Assembly (NCBI RefSeq): GCF_019801465.1
Contig: NZ_JAHVJA010000004.1
Coordinates: 248,001 to 312,000, forward strand
Direction: 5' to 3'
Length of the DNA: 64,000 nucleotides
Source: Leisingera daeponensis
Lineage (GTDB): Bacteria > Pseudomonadota > Alphaproteobacteria > Rhodobacterales > Rhodobacteraceae
Positions 26,255-35,206 of this stretch are shown here, piece after piece (position 1 is the stretch's first letter; the number at the start of each line of letters is the position of its first letter). The notes under the pieces are model-generated. The model saw only the letters and a list, made by a program, of their open reading frames with translations. It did not search any database and was not told the DNA's origin. The position numbers and the translations under genes are program-made.

Positions 26255-27802
26255 CTAGCCCTGTGTGATGGCGGGGAAGCGTTCCTGGTCTGACGGCAAG
26301 GCTGTGTTTTCAGGACTGCGGAAGCTTACCATTGTGGCGCCGTTCTGAATGGCGGTGACCTTGCAGATCATCTGTGTGCCGTCGCGCAGCTGAACATGGG
26401 ACCACCAGGCGGCGCGGCCTTCACACCCTGCAACAAAGTCGCGGATTTCCCCCCAGACAGGGGTTGGGTCACAGGTGTCCTGCCAGATCCGGCTGGCGTC
26501 CATGATTGATACCTTTGCAAAGCTGGAGTCCGGGTCCATCTGCCAAAGACTGTCATAGGCACTGTTGGAAAAGCTCATGCTGCCGTCATTAGCGAAAACC
26601 GCGATGGCTTCGTCCATCTGGTCCAAAATTGACTGGCCCATTTCAAGTTCAGAGCGGAATTGGCGGGTGAGGGTGACCTCTGCAGTGATGTCTTCGAATA
26701 GGAAAGCGATGGCGCCATCGGGATGCGGCCGGCCGGACACTTTGTAAACGGACCCCGACGGCAGCGACCAGGTTTCCTGGTAGCGGCCTTCTGCGGCAGC
26801 CTCCAGCAGGTCGGCCATCTGGTGGCGCCAGCTGGAATAGCTCTTGGGTTCCGGCATCATCCGCTGATCGCGCAGACGGTCAAAGAATGTCAGCAGGTTG
26901 GGCCGCGAACTGAGAAAATTGGCGGGCAGGGCGGTGAGGTCGATCAGCACCGGGTTGAACAGCACGAGCTGGCGGTTGCGGTCAAAAATCGCGAGACCGA
27001 TCGACAGCTGGGCAAAGGTCTTGGCCAGGGTCTGAACAAAGTTGCGTTGGGCGACTTCAGCATCGACCACTGCGTTTACGTCGACCGCATGGCACAGCCA
27101 GCCGGCCTCGGTTTCGGTGGTCGAGACGTTGTACCACAGCTTTTTGCCGCTCTCCGGCAGCGGGATGAAGATCCGCTCCGGCTTGCCGCTGGACATCGGG
27201 TCATGGAGATCGGTGAACAGGGGGGCGGCGAAATCTGCGCCTCGGCCGCGGATCTTCTGGCTCAGGTTGTCATAGGCAAGATTGGACCAGGTGACGTTGC
27301 CCTCTTCCGACTGCAGCCAGACCGGGTAGGGCGCCTGATGCACCGCGGCGCGTAGGGTGGTCAGTTCCTGATCCAGAGATTTGTTCTGCTCTTCCAAAGT
27401 GCTGCGGCGCAGTTGCACGCGGGTGACCCCGTCGATCCATTCGCAATGCGCTTCGCGGCTTTCTGCTGCCGCTGTGCCGGACAGCACCAGCGGTCCCACA
27501 TCCTTGAGGAACCCGGGCGACTGCGGCAGACCGGGGTAGCTGCGGGCCAGCTGTTCCCGCAGCATGCTCCAATCGAAGTTTTCCGCCTGATCGCCGATGA
27601 ACTTGCGGGCGCCGGAGGACCAGCCGATCAGGCTGCTGTCATCAAACAGAAACACCGCATCGGCGCGGCCGTCTGCGGCCAGCAGGTCATGCTCCATACC
27701 GCTGCGGCGGGGGGAAGGTGACAGCCACCAGACTGCGGCGGCTGCTGTGGCAGCGCAAAGTGCGGCCAGTACAAACCATTCGATCGACGCGAAATCCTGC
27801 AT
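26255..27802 (-). CDS. Membrane-anchored PAS-domain protein without an output domain
   Basis: The 515-residue product has one N-terminal transmembrane helix (about 8-27), then a chain of PAS-like segments: about 45-110 (VFLFDDSSLIGWSSGARKFI), 140-235 (APYPVWLQSEEGNVTWSNLAYDNLS), 255-370 (LAIFDRNRQLVLFNPVLIDLTALP) and 385-470 (MDEAIAVFANDGSMSFSNSAYDSLW). No histidine-kinase H box, N/G boxes, GGDEF, EAL or HTH is visible; the protein ends after the last PAS. It lies 90 bases downstream of regB on the same strand, with AGGAAG before the ATG, and 49 bases before tsaE. It could be a sensory partner of RegB or a scaffold; this is a guess. Confidence 0.8.
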   Translation of the reverse strand: MQDFASIEWFVLAALCAATAAAAVWWLSPSPRRSGMEHDLLAADGRADAVFLFDDSSLIGWSSGARKFIGDQAENFDWSMLREQLARSYPGLPQSPGFLKDVGPLVLSGTAAAESREAHCEWIDGVTRVQLRRSTLEEQNKSLDQELTTLRAAVHQAPYPVWLQSEEGNVTWSNLAYDNLSQKIRGRGADFAAPLFTDLHDPMSSGKPERIFIPLPESGKKLWYNVSTTETEAGWLCHAVDVNAVVDAEVAQRNFVQTLAKTFAQLSIGLAIFDRNRQLVLFNPVLIDLTALPANFLSSRPNLLTFFDRLRDQRMMPEPKSYSSWRHQMADLLEAAAEGRYQETWSLPSGSVYKVSGRPHPDGAIAFLFEDITAEVTLTRQFRSELEMGQSILDQMDEAIAVFANDGSMSFSNSAYDSLWQMDPDSSFAKVSIMDASRIWQDTCDPTPVWGEIRDFVAGCEGRAAWWSHVQLRDGTQMICKVTAIQNGATMVSFRSPENTALPSDQERFPAITQG

Positions 27803-27891
27803 GTCTTCCTGCCTAGTTCAGCTCTCGTTTACCCGCATGGTTCCCTAAAAATGGTTAAATGAAGTTTAATTGGTTTCCCAAAAGTGAATAG

Positions 27892-29286
27892 TTAAATTTC
27901 TAAAGGTAAATTTTTTCCGGTAACAGGGCCTCTTGCGGCCATGGCGTCGATTTCCCTGCGCGGCCAGGCGACCTCGACGATGGCGCCTTGCCGCTCAATG
28001 CCGGGAAACAGGGTTTGGTGGGGGTCTGAGCCATTGGCAAACCTCAGCTTCGCACCGGTGCGCTGCAGCAGGGTCTTGGCGATGAACAGGCCCAGACCCA
28101 TACCCTCGTACTCTGGGCGCTGCTTCAGTTCGCTTTCACCCCGGCGTCGGCGCACGAATGGATCACCGATGCGGCCAAGAAGATGAGGCGGAAACCCTTG
28201 ACCGTCGTCGCTGATCCGCAGGAGAATCCGGTCGTTGTCCCAGGCCGCATCTATCCAGACCGTTGATTGGGAAAAATCGACCGCGTTTTGGACCAGGTTG
28301 CGCAGTCCATGGATGATTTCAGGCTTACGCATCACTGTCGGCTGCTGAAAGTCGCCGCCTTCCAGTGGCTCCTCATGGTAAAGAACGGCCTTGCCCCGGT
28401 GCATATGCGGTTCGGCTGCTTCTGTCACCAGAGTGGAAAACGGCGCCTGGCGCAGGTGCAGATCATCCTTGCCGGCGCGGCCCATCCCGCGAAGGATGTC
28501 CCGGCAGCGGTCGGCCTGCTCGCGGATCAGGGCTGCATCCTCGCGCAGGTCAGGGCGGTCGTCCAGTTCCTCGATCAGCTCAGCGCTGGTCAGCTTGATG
28601 GTTGCCAGTGGGGTGCCCAGCTCATGCGCAGCGGCTGCAACGACACCGCCCAGATCCGTCAGCTTCTGCTCGCGTGACAGGGCGAGCTGGGTGGCGCTCA
28701 GCGCATCCGACATCAGGCGCATTTCATTGCTGACCCGGAAGGAATAGGCGCCGATGAACAGGATGGCGATGACGATGGCGATCCAGTTCCCGAATATGAA
28801 GACATCGGGAATCCGCAGGACAAACCCTTGCTCAGTCCGCAGCGGTAGATGGAATTCCGCCATCAGCGTAACCAGAATGATGGCAGTAGCGCCGATGATC
28901 AGTGTGGAGCGAAGACCCATCACCGCGGCGGAGATTGTCACTGGCCCCAGCACCAGCAGTGCAAAGGGATTGTTCAGCCCGCCCGTCAGATACACCAGGA
29001 AGGCCAGTTGCAGCAGGTCGAACAGCACCATCAGGAAGTTTTCGAATTCGCTGAGGCGCTTGTTTTCCGGAAAGGCAAGGATGGCAATGAGGTTGCCAGC
29101 CGCGGAAATGCCGACAGCGAGATAGCATAGGCCCAGCTCCAGCTGCAGATTGAACCGGTGCTGTGCCACCGTTATTGCGGTGATCTGCCCGGCAATCGCC
29201 ACCCAGCGCAGCAGGATTAGCGTGCGCAGGCGGATCCAGTGGCTGTGATCGTGGCTGCTCGTCAGCTTGAAGAGGCGATCGCTCAT
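27892..29286 (-). CDS. regB: Redox-sensing histidine kinase RegB/PrrB/ActS
   Basis: RegB autophosphorylates and passes phosphate to RegA under reducing conditions, controlling respiration, CO2/N2 fixation and, where present, photosynthesis. From ATG 29286 the 464-residue protein has six membrane helices within residues 20-185, the quinone-binding heptapeptide GGLNNPF at 102-108, the H box AAAAHELGTPLATIK with His221, the redox-active cysteine Cys261 and a C-terminal ATPase domain (NLVQNAVDFS, GQGFPPHLLG, GMGLGLFIAK). His221 and Cys261 keep the 40-residue spacing of His225 and Cys265 in Rhodobacter RegB. It diverges from senC. Confidence 0.96.
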   Translation of the reverse strand: MSDRLFKLTSSHDHSHWIRLRTLILLRWVAIAGQITAITVAQHRFNLQLELGLCYLAVGISAAGNLIAILAFPENKRLSEFENFLMVLFDLLQLAFLVYLTGGLNNPFALLVLGPVTISAAVMGLRSTLIIGATAIILVTLMAEFHLPLRTEQGFVLRIPDVFIFGNWIAIVIAILFIGAYSFRVSNEMRLMSDALSATQLALSREQKLTDLGGVVAAAAHELGTPLATIKLTSAELIEELDDRPDLREDAALIREQADRCRDILRGMGRAGKDDLHLRQAPFSTLVTEAAEPHMHRGKAVLYHEEPLEGGDFQQPTVMRKPEIIHGLRNLVQNAVDFSQSTVWIDAAWDNDRILLRISDDGQGFPPHLLGRIGDPFVRRRRGESELKQRPEYEGMGLGLFIAKTLLQRTGAKLRFANGSDPHQTLFPGIERQGAIVEVAWPRREIDAMAARGPVTGKNLPLEI

Positions 29287-29403
29287 TCGGTTCCGGTGCT
29301 CCCGCAGATGTGACGCCGTGCGCCAGTTGCATCGGCCGTAATTCTTGATAGGTCTGGCGCCGCAAACGATCAACATCCCTTCCCTGACGAAAAGTGTGAT
29401 CCC

Positions 29404-30024
29404 ATGACCCGCGTTTTTGCTCTATTAGCTGCAGCATTTGTCGCCGCCCTGGTGGGCGGCGCCTGGTTTCTGACCCGCGGAGGCAACGGGGGTGACAAAT
29501 TCGCGCAGTGCCGCAGCAGCCAGATCGCGGGTGGCACCGAATCCATCGGCGGGCCGTTCGAACTGGTCAATGGAAACGGGGAGACCATCACCGACAAGGA
29601 CGTGATTACCGAACCGTCAATCGTCTATTTCGGTTACACCTTCTGCCCCGATGTCTGCCCGATGGATGCGGCTCGCAATGCGGATGCCGTCGATGTACTG
29701 GCCGAGCGCGGCATCAGCGTGACACCGGTGTTCATTTCCGTCGACCCGGATCGCGATACCCCTGAAGCCGTTGGGGATTTTGCCGCAAACCTGCATGAAA
29801 AGATGATCGGGCTTACCGGCTCTCTGGAGCAGGTGAAGGCGGCGAGCAAGGCCTACAAGACCTATTTCAAGAAGAACGAGGGCGATGAGGATTACTATCT
29901 CGTCGACCACTCCACCTTCTCCTACCTGGTGCTGCCGGAAGCGGGGTTCGTGGAGTTCTTCCGCCGCGATGAAACAGCGGAGCAAATGGCCGACAAGACG
30001 GCTTGTTTCGTCGGGAAAATTTGA
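29404..30024 (+). CDS. senC: SCO1/SenC copper chaperone (PrrC)
   Basis: SenC/PrrC is a membrane-anchored, thioredoxin-fold copper protein that helps assemble cytochrome oxidase and is linked to RegB signalling. The 206-residue protein has an N-terminal anchor (4-23), the copper site CPDVC (Cys81, Cys85) and the distal ligand His169 in VDHSTFSYL. It lies between divergent regB and co-directional regA (79 bases apart), the conserved regB-senC-regA arrangement. Confidence 0.96.
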   Translation: MTRVFALLAAAFVAALVGGAWFLTRGGNGGDKFAQCRSSQIAGGTESIGGPFELVNGNGETITDKDVITEPSIVYFGYTFCPDVCPMDAARNADAVDVLAERGISVTPVFISVDPDRDTPEAVGDFAANLHEKMIGLTGSLEQVKAASKAYKTYFKKNEGDEDYYLVDHSTFSYLVLPEAGFVEFFRRDETAEQMADKTACFVGKI

Positions 30025-30103
30025 AGCAGGATAGCTGTTTGACCTTTTCCCCCGCCCGGACATATTCTTGCGCCAATAGATAAAACTGCGCGGAGGACCG
30101 GGC

Positions 30104-30658
30104 ATGGCCGAAACTGCTCTGCAGGAAATTGGACCCGACAAGACACTGCTGCTGGTCGATGACGACGAGCCGTTTCTGCGGCGTCTGGCTAAGGCAATGG
30201 AAAAACGCGGCTTCGAGGTGGAAACCGCCGGATCGGTTGCCGCGGGCAGTGCGATCGCTACCGCCCGCCCGCCCGCCTACGCGGTGATTGACCTGCGGCT
30301 GGAGGACGGCAACGGCCTGGATGTGGTGGAAGTGCTGCGCGAAAAGCGCCCGGACAGCCGGGTCGTGGTGCTGACCGGCTATGGCGCCATTGCCACGGCG
30401 GTTGCCGCGGTGAAGATCGGTGCGACCGATTACCTGTCCAAGCCGGCCGATGCCACCGATATCATGAACGCGCTGCTGTCCAGCGGTGATGAGCTGCCGC
30501 CGCCGCCGGAAAACCCGATGAGCGCTGACCGGGTGCGCTGGGAGCATATCCAGCGGATCTATGAGCTGTGTGACCGCAACGTCTCGGAAACCGCCCGGCG
30601 GCTGAACATGCACCGCCGCACCCTGCAGCGTATTCTGGCCAAACGCAGCCCGCGCTGA
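30104..30658 (+). CDS. regA: Redox response regulator RegA/PrrA/ActR
   Basis: RegA is the DNA-binding response regulator for RegB. The 184-residue protein has the receiver acidic pocket VDDDEP (19-24), phosphoacceptor Asp63 in VIDLRLEDGNG, the switch LTGYGAIATAV, Lys in YLSKPAD, a proline linker (PPPPEN) and a C-terminal Fis-like helix-turn-helix, NVSETARRLNMHRRTLQRIL. These agree closely with the near-invariant RegA family, including Asp63. GGAGG precedes the ATG. Confidence 0.97.
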   Translation: MAETALQEIGPDKTLLLVDDDEPFLRRLAKAMEKRGFEVETAGSVAAGSAIATARPPAYAVIDLRLEDGNGLDVVEVLREKRPDSRVVVLTGYGAIATAVAAVKIGATDYLSKPADATDIMNALLSSGDELPPPPENPMSADRVRWEHIQRIYELCDRNVSETARRLNMHRRTLQRILAKRSPR

Positions 30659-30661
30659 TCC

Positions 30662-31258
30662 TCAGAGTTGCGCTAGCAATTGCGCATGGCGGCTTAGGAA
30701 CGCCATGCGGGTTTCCAGCGGCGGGCGCAGCACGATATTCAACCCCTCGACGGTCTCCGGTTTCGGACGGCCGAAAAACCGGCTTGCTTCCTTTTCTGAA
30801 AACCCCGCGATCTGCACCGCCTCCATCCAGGCGCTGACCTTGTCCGCCCGCTTGATCTGCGCTTTTACCGTTTTGGGCAGCGCAGCCGGCAGTCCGAACC
30901 GCAGGTGGATCGCCGCGGTCAGCCGCTGATCGAGATCCCCGTAGCCGGGGCCCACCGCAGCCTTCACAGGAGAGATCATGTCCCCGATGACATATTCAGG
31001 GGCATCGTGCAGCAGCGCCGCCAGCCGCCATTTAACCGGCGCCTTAGGCTGCATCCGGGTGAAGATATCTTCGACCAGCAGTGAATGCTCTGCCACTGAA
31101 TAGGCAAAATCCCCCATCGTCTGGCCGTTCCAGCGCGCCACGAAGGCCAGCCCGTGAGCGATATCCTCGATCTCAATATCCACGGGCGTCGGATCCAGCA
31201 GATCCAGGCGGCGGCCGGACAGCATTCTCTGCCAGGCGCGGGCGGGTTGGGGGGGCAT
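30662..31258 (-). CDS. HD-domain phosphohydrolase (YfbR-like)
   Basis: The 198-residue protein is an HD-superfamily hydrolase with VAEHSLLVEDIF (first His), LLHDAPEYVIGDM (HD pair) and a distal aspartate in KRADKVSAWME. Relatives act as 5'-deoxynucleotidases or other nucleotide phosphohydrolases; the substrate here is unproven. I start at ATG 31258, with AGGA upstream, rather than using the long upstream extension. It ends three bases from convergent regA. Confidence 0.85.
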   Translation of the reverse strand: MPPQPARAWQRMLSGRRLDLLDPTPVDIEIEDIAHGLAFVARWNGQTMGDFAYSVAEHSLLVEDIFTRMQPKAPVKWRLAALLHDAPEYVIGDMISPVKAAVGPGYGDLDQRLTAAIHLRFGLPAALPKTVKAQIKRADKVSAWMEAVQIAGFSEKEASRFFGRPKPETVEGLNIVLRPPLETRMAFLSRHAQLLAQL

Positions 31259-31490
31259 AGGTCGTCCTGTTGCTGCTTTCGCCCCTTTGACTACCTTGTG
31301 CGGATGAAGCGGGCAATGCCCGCCGCAGTTGGACGTGTTTGCGTGAACACCGATGAAAACGGTCAGTTTATGCCGCGTGAGTTTGAAAACAGCGCCGTTA
31401 GACCCAATATTATGAGTATACAAGGGGCACCGCCCCCTCCTTGCGGCAAACCCCTTTCGTGACGTGACACGCAACAGAAAGGAGTTTGTC
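31259..31490. other. Intergenic region with two short hairpins
   Basis: The gap between the HD gene and the small secreted-protein gene holds a perfect hairpin GCGGGC-AAT-GCCCGC at 31309-31323 and a GGGGC-ACC-GCCCC hairpin at 31424-31436. I find no convincing open frame. It probably carries promoters for the two divergent genes and could encode a small RNA. Confidence 0.4.
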
Positions 31491-31805
31491 ATGTTCAAGC
31501 GTTTACTTGGTCTTTCCCTGTTGTTCGGCATGGCAGCGACAGCGCCTCCAGCGTTAGCCGGCAGTTGCGGCGACCGCGAGGCTATGACGCAGAAGCTGGA
31601 AAGCGGGTATTCCGAACGGCTGACGGCCGGCGGACTGCAGAAAAGCCGGCCTGAAGCGACAGTGATTGAAGTCTGGGCGTCGGATGAAACCGGCACTTTC
31701 ACGGTTCTGGTCACCCATGCAAACGGGATCAGCTGCGTTGTCGCAACCGGTTCCTCTTTCTTCCATATCACGGAAAAAGCGCCGGATCCGGGCACCGCCA
31801 GCTGA
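31491..31805 (+). CDS. Small secreted protein of unknown function
   Basis: The 104-residue product has a clear signal peptide, MFKRLLGLSLLFGMAATAPPALAG split around the h-region, with probable cleavage after ALA at residue 23. The mature part has two cysteines (Cys26 in GSCGDREA and one in ISCVVAT) that could form a disulfide, and a beta-rich segment SDETGTFTVLVTHANGISCVV. I recognise no family. AAAGGAG lies seven bases before the ATG. It is monocistronic and lies ahead of ahcY. Confidence 0.8.
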   Translation: MFKRLLGLSLLFGMAATAPPALAGSCGDREAMTQKLESGYSERLTAGGLQKSRPEATVIEVWASDETGTFTVLVTHANGISCVVATGSSFFHITEKAPDPGTAS

Positions 31806-31957
31806 CGTCGGCTGCCTGACAGGCTCCCCCAAAACAGCCTGACACTTGATGAAATGCCTGAGCCATCGGCTCCGGTTGCGGGTATCTTCGTTGAATATAC
31901 ACACTTGCAGTGTTAGGCCCTGCTGCAAATGTACTCGTAACCGGAATGGAGCAGACT

Positions 31958-33346
31958 ATGGCCGGGGATTATATCGTCAAGGACATCTCGCTGGCAGGCT
32001 TTGGCCGCAAGGAGCTGGACATCGCCGAAACCGAAATGCCGGGCCTGATGGCCCTGCGTGAGGAGTACGGTGAAAGCAAACCCTTGAAGGGCGCGCGCAT
32101 TGTCGGCTCTCTGCACATGACTATCCAGACCGCGGTGCTGATCGAAACGCTGGTGGCGCTGGGCGCGGATGTGCGCTGGGCCTCCTGCAACATCTTCTCG
32201 ACCCAGGACCACGCCGCCGCGGCAATTGCCGAAGCCGGGATCCCGGTTTTTGCGATCAAGGGCCAAACCCTGGAAGAGCACTGGGATTACCTAGACAAAT
32301 CCTTCATGTTCCCCGAGGGCGCAAACCTGATCCTGGATGATGGCGGAGACGCCACCCTTTATGTGCTGCTGGGCGCCCGTGCCGAAGCGGGCGAGGACAT
32401 CATCCCGGTGCCGCAGTCCGAAGAGGAAGCGGTCATCAAGGCGCAGATCATGAAGCGCATGGAAGCCTCCCCGGGCTGGTTCACCAAAACCCGCGACGCG
32501 ATCCTGGGTGTGTCCGAGGAAACCACCACCGGCGTCCACCGCCTCTATGATCTGCAGAAGAACGGCCAGCTGCCGTTCCCGGCGATCAACGTCAACGACT
32601 CGGTCACCAAGTCGAAATTCGACAACAAATACGGCTGCAAGGAATCGCTGGTCGACGGCATCCGGCGTGCCACCGACACCATGATGGCCGGCAAGGTGGC
32701 CGTGGTCTGCGGCTATGGCGATGTGGGCAAGGGCTCTGCTGCGTCGCTGCGCGGCGCCGGCGCCCGTGTGAAAGTGACCGAGGCCGACCCGATCTGCGCC
32801 CTGCAGGCGGCAATGGACGGTTTCGAAGTGGTGCTGCTGGAGGATGTCGTGTCTTCCGCCGATATCTTCATCACCACCACCGGCAACAAGGACGTGATCC
32901 GCATCGAGCACATGCGCGAGATGAAAGACATGGCGATTGTCGGCAACATCGGCCACTTTGACAACGAGATCCAGGTTGCCAGCCTGCGCAACCACAAATG
33001 GACCAACATCAAGGACCAGGTGGACATGATCGAGATGCCCTCGGGCAACCGCATCATCCTGCTGTCCGAAGGCCGCCTGCTGAACCTCGGCAACGCCACC
33101 GGTCACCCGTCCTTTGTGATGTCGGCTTCCTTCACCAACCAGGTGCTGGCCCAGATCGAACTGTGGACCCGCGGCGATCACTACGAAAACGACGTCTACA
33201 TCCTGCCCAAGCACCTGGACGAGAAAGTCGCCCGGCTGCACCTGGGCCGTATCGGTGTCAAGCTGACCCAGCTGAGCGCCGAACAGGCCGCCTATATCGG
33301 CGTCAAGCCGGAAGGCCCGTTCAAGCCGGAGCACTACCGCTACTAA
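31958..33346 (+). CDS. ahcY: Adenosylhomocysteinase AhcY
   Basis: AhcY reversibly cleaves S-adenosylhomocysteine to adenosine and homocysteine, relieving product inhibition of methyltransferases. From ATG 31958 the protein is 462 residues, normal for the family. Motifs: [16 protein letters not shown] near the N-terminus, [18 protein letters not shown]-binding [15 protein letters not shown] and the C-terminal [15 protein letters not shown] precedes this start. The 150-base leader shows no riboswitch of the SAH type that I can recognise. A strong terminator follows. Confidence 0.98.
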   Translation: MAGDYIVKDISLAGFGRKELDIAETEMPGLMALREEYGESKPLKGARIVGSLHMTIQTAVLIETLVALGADVRWASCNIFSTQDHAAAAIAEAGIPVFAIKGQTLEEHWDYLDKSFMFPEGANLILDDGGDATLYVLLGARAEAGEDIIPVPQSEEEAVIKAQIMKRMEASPGWFTKTRDAILGVSEETTTGVHRLYDLQKNGQLPFPAINVNDSVTKSKFDNKYGCKESLVDGIRRATDTMMAGKVAVVCGYGDVGKGSAASLRGAGARVKVTEADPICALQAAMDGFEVVLLEDVVSSADIFITTTGNKDVIRIEHMREMKDMAIVGNIGHFDNEIQVASLRNHKWTNIKDQVDMIEMPSGNRIILLSEGRLLNLGNATGHPSFVMSASFTNQVLAQIELWTRGDHYENDVYILPKHLDEKVARLHLGRIGVKLTQLSAEQAAYIGVKPEGPFKPEHYRY

Positions 33347-33370
33347 GCGGAAAAAGCAGAACTCCAGAAA

Positions 33371-33401
33371 GCGCCGCCGGGGAAATCCGGCGGCGTTTTT
33401 C
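33371..33401 (+). terminator. Rho-independent terminator of ahcY
   Basis: Perfect nine-base arms CGCCGCCGG and CCGGCGGCG around a six-base loop, followed by TTTTTC, 25 bases after the ahcY stop. Confidence 0.9.
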
Positions 33402-33406
33402 TTTGC

Positions 33407-33685
33407 CTAACCCAAGTTTCCGGTGGTGGGGTCGATGACAGTTTCGATTCTGGTGATTTTGCTGGCCGGAAAGCCGCTCAGCTTTGAATGCTCGTGTATC
33501 GCGTCTTCGGAGTCGGCCAGGTAAATGCAGAAGGTCTTGTCGCCGGCAACATAGGAGTGCTGCCATTGGACCCGGGGGGCCAGTTTGGCCAGCGCGTCAT
33601 TGGAGGTGCGCGCCGCGCCGCCAAGTTCTTCACCGCTCATGCTGCCGACCTTCGGGATGTCCCGTTCGATGAGAAACCTTTGCAT
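33407..33685 (-). CDS. DUF4242 (SCO4226-like) small protein
   Basis: The 92-residue protein matches the DUF4242 family: MQRFLIERDIPKVG, the central WQHSYVAGDKTFCIYLADSEDAIHEHSKLSGFP (residues about 42-74) and a C-terminal ITRIETVIDPTTG. A Streptomyces relative, SCO4226, binds nickel; metal binding here through His/Cys residues is possible but not established. GGAGG precedes the ATG. It converges on ahcY. Confidence 0.85.
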   Translation of the reverse strand: MQRFLIERDIPKVGSMSGEELGGAARTSNDALAKLAPRVQWQHSYVAGDKTFCIYLADSEDAIHEHSKLSGFPASKITRIETVIDPTTGNLG

Positions 33686-34068
33686 AGGATAACCTCCTCC
33701 GTGTCACTGGTACGCAGGCCTCGATATAGGTCCCTGGACCGGAAAGGCATCCGCTCTGGCAGCGAATGGCGGCGGCAACTTGATTGAGGGATCTGGAACT
33801 GTGGACCCAGAGGAAGCACGCGGCTCAGCTGGCAATACCGGAAGATGAAACCTTCTGGTTTGCTTCCCGTCCCTTCTGATTTAGCTCGCATTGTCCGGGT
33901 TATTGTTTTGCGGAATCGGCGCTGGGCGGCCTATACCTAAGAAACCGGCCAGGACGGCCAGGAACCAGATTTTCATACGCGTGTGGTGGATAGTGGAGCA
34001 CGCGGGGTGGAAGGGAAGGTCCTGATTGTCCTCAGGTCCTTCCCTTTTCAGTTTGGACTATCGTCAAC
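33686..34068. other. Intergenic region, possibly with a microprotein
   Basis: Between the DUF4242 and DUF1761 genes lie about 380 bases with no sizeable gene I trust. The best candidate is a 31-codon minus-strand frame at 33881-33976 (MKIWFLAVLAGFLGIGRPAP..., a hydrophobic helix with a polar tail), but it lacks a ribosome-binding site. The rest shows no hairpin or box I can name. Confidence 0.4.
33881..33976 (-). CDS. Possible 31-residue hydrophobic microprotein
   Basis: An ATG-initiated frame encodes a short hydrophobic segment (KIWFLAVLAGFLGIG) followed by a polar tail IPQNNNPDNAS. This looks like a tiny membrane peptide. There is no Shine-Dalgarno match, and short hydrophobic frames arise by chance in GC-rich DNA, so the call is weak. 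Confidence 0.2.
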   Translation of the reverse strand: MKIWFLAVLAGFLGIGRPAPIPQNNNPDNAS

Positions 34069-34464
34069 TCAGAACAGAGTCAGTACCAGTCCGGCTACCG
34101 CACAGGCTAGGGTGGCATATCCTCCATCAATCAGTGTCAGTTTCACCGGCCGCACTCCATACATGTTGTTGAGCGCAATCCAGGGGCTGATGAAGAACAG
34201 GCCGATGCCGACGCCGCCGACCAGGCCGGCGCCCAGGGTTTCGATGCCTGACAAGCTGAACACATGGCGCATCATGCCAACGACGATCAGCTGCAGCACA
34301 AAGGCCATGGCAAAGATCATCGGGCTTTGTCCGCCCTTCGGTTTGCCGTCACTATCACATTCAACGCCGGAGGCTTCGATCCACGGCTTGGCCAAGGCGC
34401 CGTAATACGCAGCGCCGAGGGCAAACGCGGCCGCAGCCGCTACAATCACGCTTAGAAATCCCAT
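34069..34464 (-). CDS. DUF1761 membrane protein
   Basis: The 131-residue product has four predicted membrane helices (about 2-22, 55-78, 84-103, 109-130) and the DUF1761 pattern FALGAAYYGALAKPW near the N-terminus. Function unknown. The ATG at 34464 is preceded by GAGGAG; the frame extends nine codons upstream without better signals. It is separated from the EVE-domain gene by 46 bases. Confidence 0.85.
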   Translation of the reverse strand: MGFLSVIVAAAAAFALGAAYYGALAKPWIEASGVECDSDGKPKGGQSPMIFAMAFVLQLIVVGMMRHVFSLSGIETLGAGLVGGVGIGLFFISPWIALNNMYGVRPVKLTLIDGGYATLACAVAGLVLTLF

Positions 34465-34510
34465 GATGCTCTCCTCAATGGTTTCAACCACTTGAGAGCA
34501 GATTGGCAGA

Positions 34511-34933
34511 TCAGCTGGGATCTGTCTCCCCCAGCGTGCAAATGCACTCCCATTCTGCCTCGCTCACCGGCTGGACGGACAGGCGGGAATTCTTCACCAG
34601 AACCATCTCTTCGAGCCGCGGGTCGGCCTTGATCTGATCCAGGCTCACCGGCTTGGCGAAGGGGCGCACCGCCTTGATGTCGACGCACTCCCAGCGGTCG
34701 TCTGCGGTGGTGCTGTCGGGATGCGACTCGGCGCAAACCTCAACGATGCCGACCACGGATTTCTCTTTCTGCGAATGATAGAAAAAGCCGCGGTCGCCAA
34801 TCTTCATCTCGCGCATGAAGTTGCGCGCCTGGTAGTTCCGCACGCCGTCCCATTCCTCCCCTGCATCCCCTTTGGCAACCTGGTCATCCCAGCTCCAGGT
34901 GGAAGGTTCGGATTTGAACAGCCAGTAACGCAT
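34511..34933 (-). CDS. EVE domain protein
   Basis: The 140-residue protein is a complete EVE (PUA-like) domain: MRYWLFKSEPSTWSWDD, WDGVRNYQARNFMREM, GDRGFFYHSQKEKSVVGIVEV and MVLVKNSRLSVQPV. EVE domains recognise modified bases in DNA or RNA; stand-alone copies like this one are housekeeping in alphaproteobacteria and their ligand is uncertain. Its start overlaps the upstream YciI gene by one base (TGATG), so it is the last gene of the tsaD-gpsA-yciI-EVE operon. Confidence 0.92.
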   Translation of the reverse strand: MRYWLFKSEPSTWSWDDQVAKGDAGEEWDGVRNYQARNFMREMKIGDRGFFYHSQKEKSVVGIVEVCAESHPDSTTADDRWECVDIKAVRPFAKPVSLDQIKADPRLEEMVLVKNSRLSVQPVSEAEWECICTLGETDPS

Positions 34934-35205
34934 CAGCCGATGACCTTTTTCCAGGTGATCAATTCGACGGCTTCAAAGAGGCCGGCCTTGTTGTAGGGGT
35001 CATTTGCTGCCCAGGCTTCACCCGCTGCCATGTCTTCGACGTCCAGAATAACCAGAGAGCCGGCCATATTGCCATCCTGATCCAGGAGCGGGCCGGCTTG
35101 GGCCACGGCGCCGGTGTCGTTGATATAGGCCAGGTGGGCGTCACGGTTGTCCAGGCGGGTCTGCAAATGGCCAGGTTTGTCGCGGGCGATCAATGCGATG
35201 AGCAT
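34933..35205 (-). CDS. YciI-like protein
   Basis: The 90-residue product is a YciI-family ferredoxin-like fold protein with LIARDKPGHLQTRLDNRDAHLAYI, GPLLDQDGNMAGSLVILDVED and NDPYNKAGLFEAVELITWKKV. The conserved His-Asp pair of the family (His in RDAHLAY, Asp in ANDPY) is present. Some relatives are dehalogenase-like or fusion partners; no activity can be assigned here. It begins one base after the gpsA stop. Confidence 0.9.
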   Translation of the reverse strand: MLIALIARDKPGHLQTRLDNRDAHLAYINDTGAVAQAGPLLDQDGNMAGSLVILDVEDMAAGEAWAANDPYNKAGLFEAVELITWKKVIG

Positions 35206-35206
35206 T

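Noticed and set aside
31806-31957. Possible SAH riboswitch ahead of ahcY
   Set aside because: The conserved core pairing and GAGG/GCUC-type segments of the known SAH riboswitch are not visible in the leader.
32291-33334. 347-codon minus-strand frame opposite ahcY
   Set aside because: It is a mirror of the ahcY codon pattern, rich in His/Val/Asp/Gly, with no family signature.
34511-34933. EVE gene as part of a phage-defence system
   Set aside because: It is cotranscribed with tsaD, gpsA and yciI, is a single-domain housekeeping type, and no restriction or defence genes are near.
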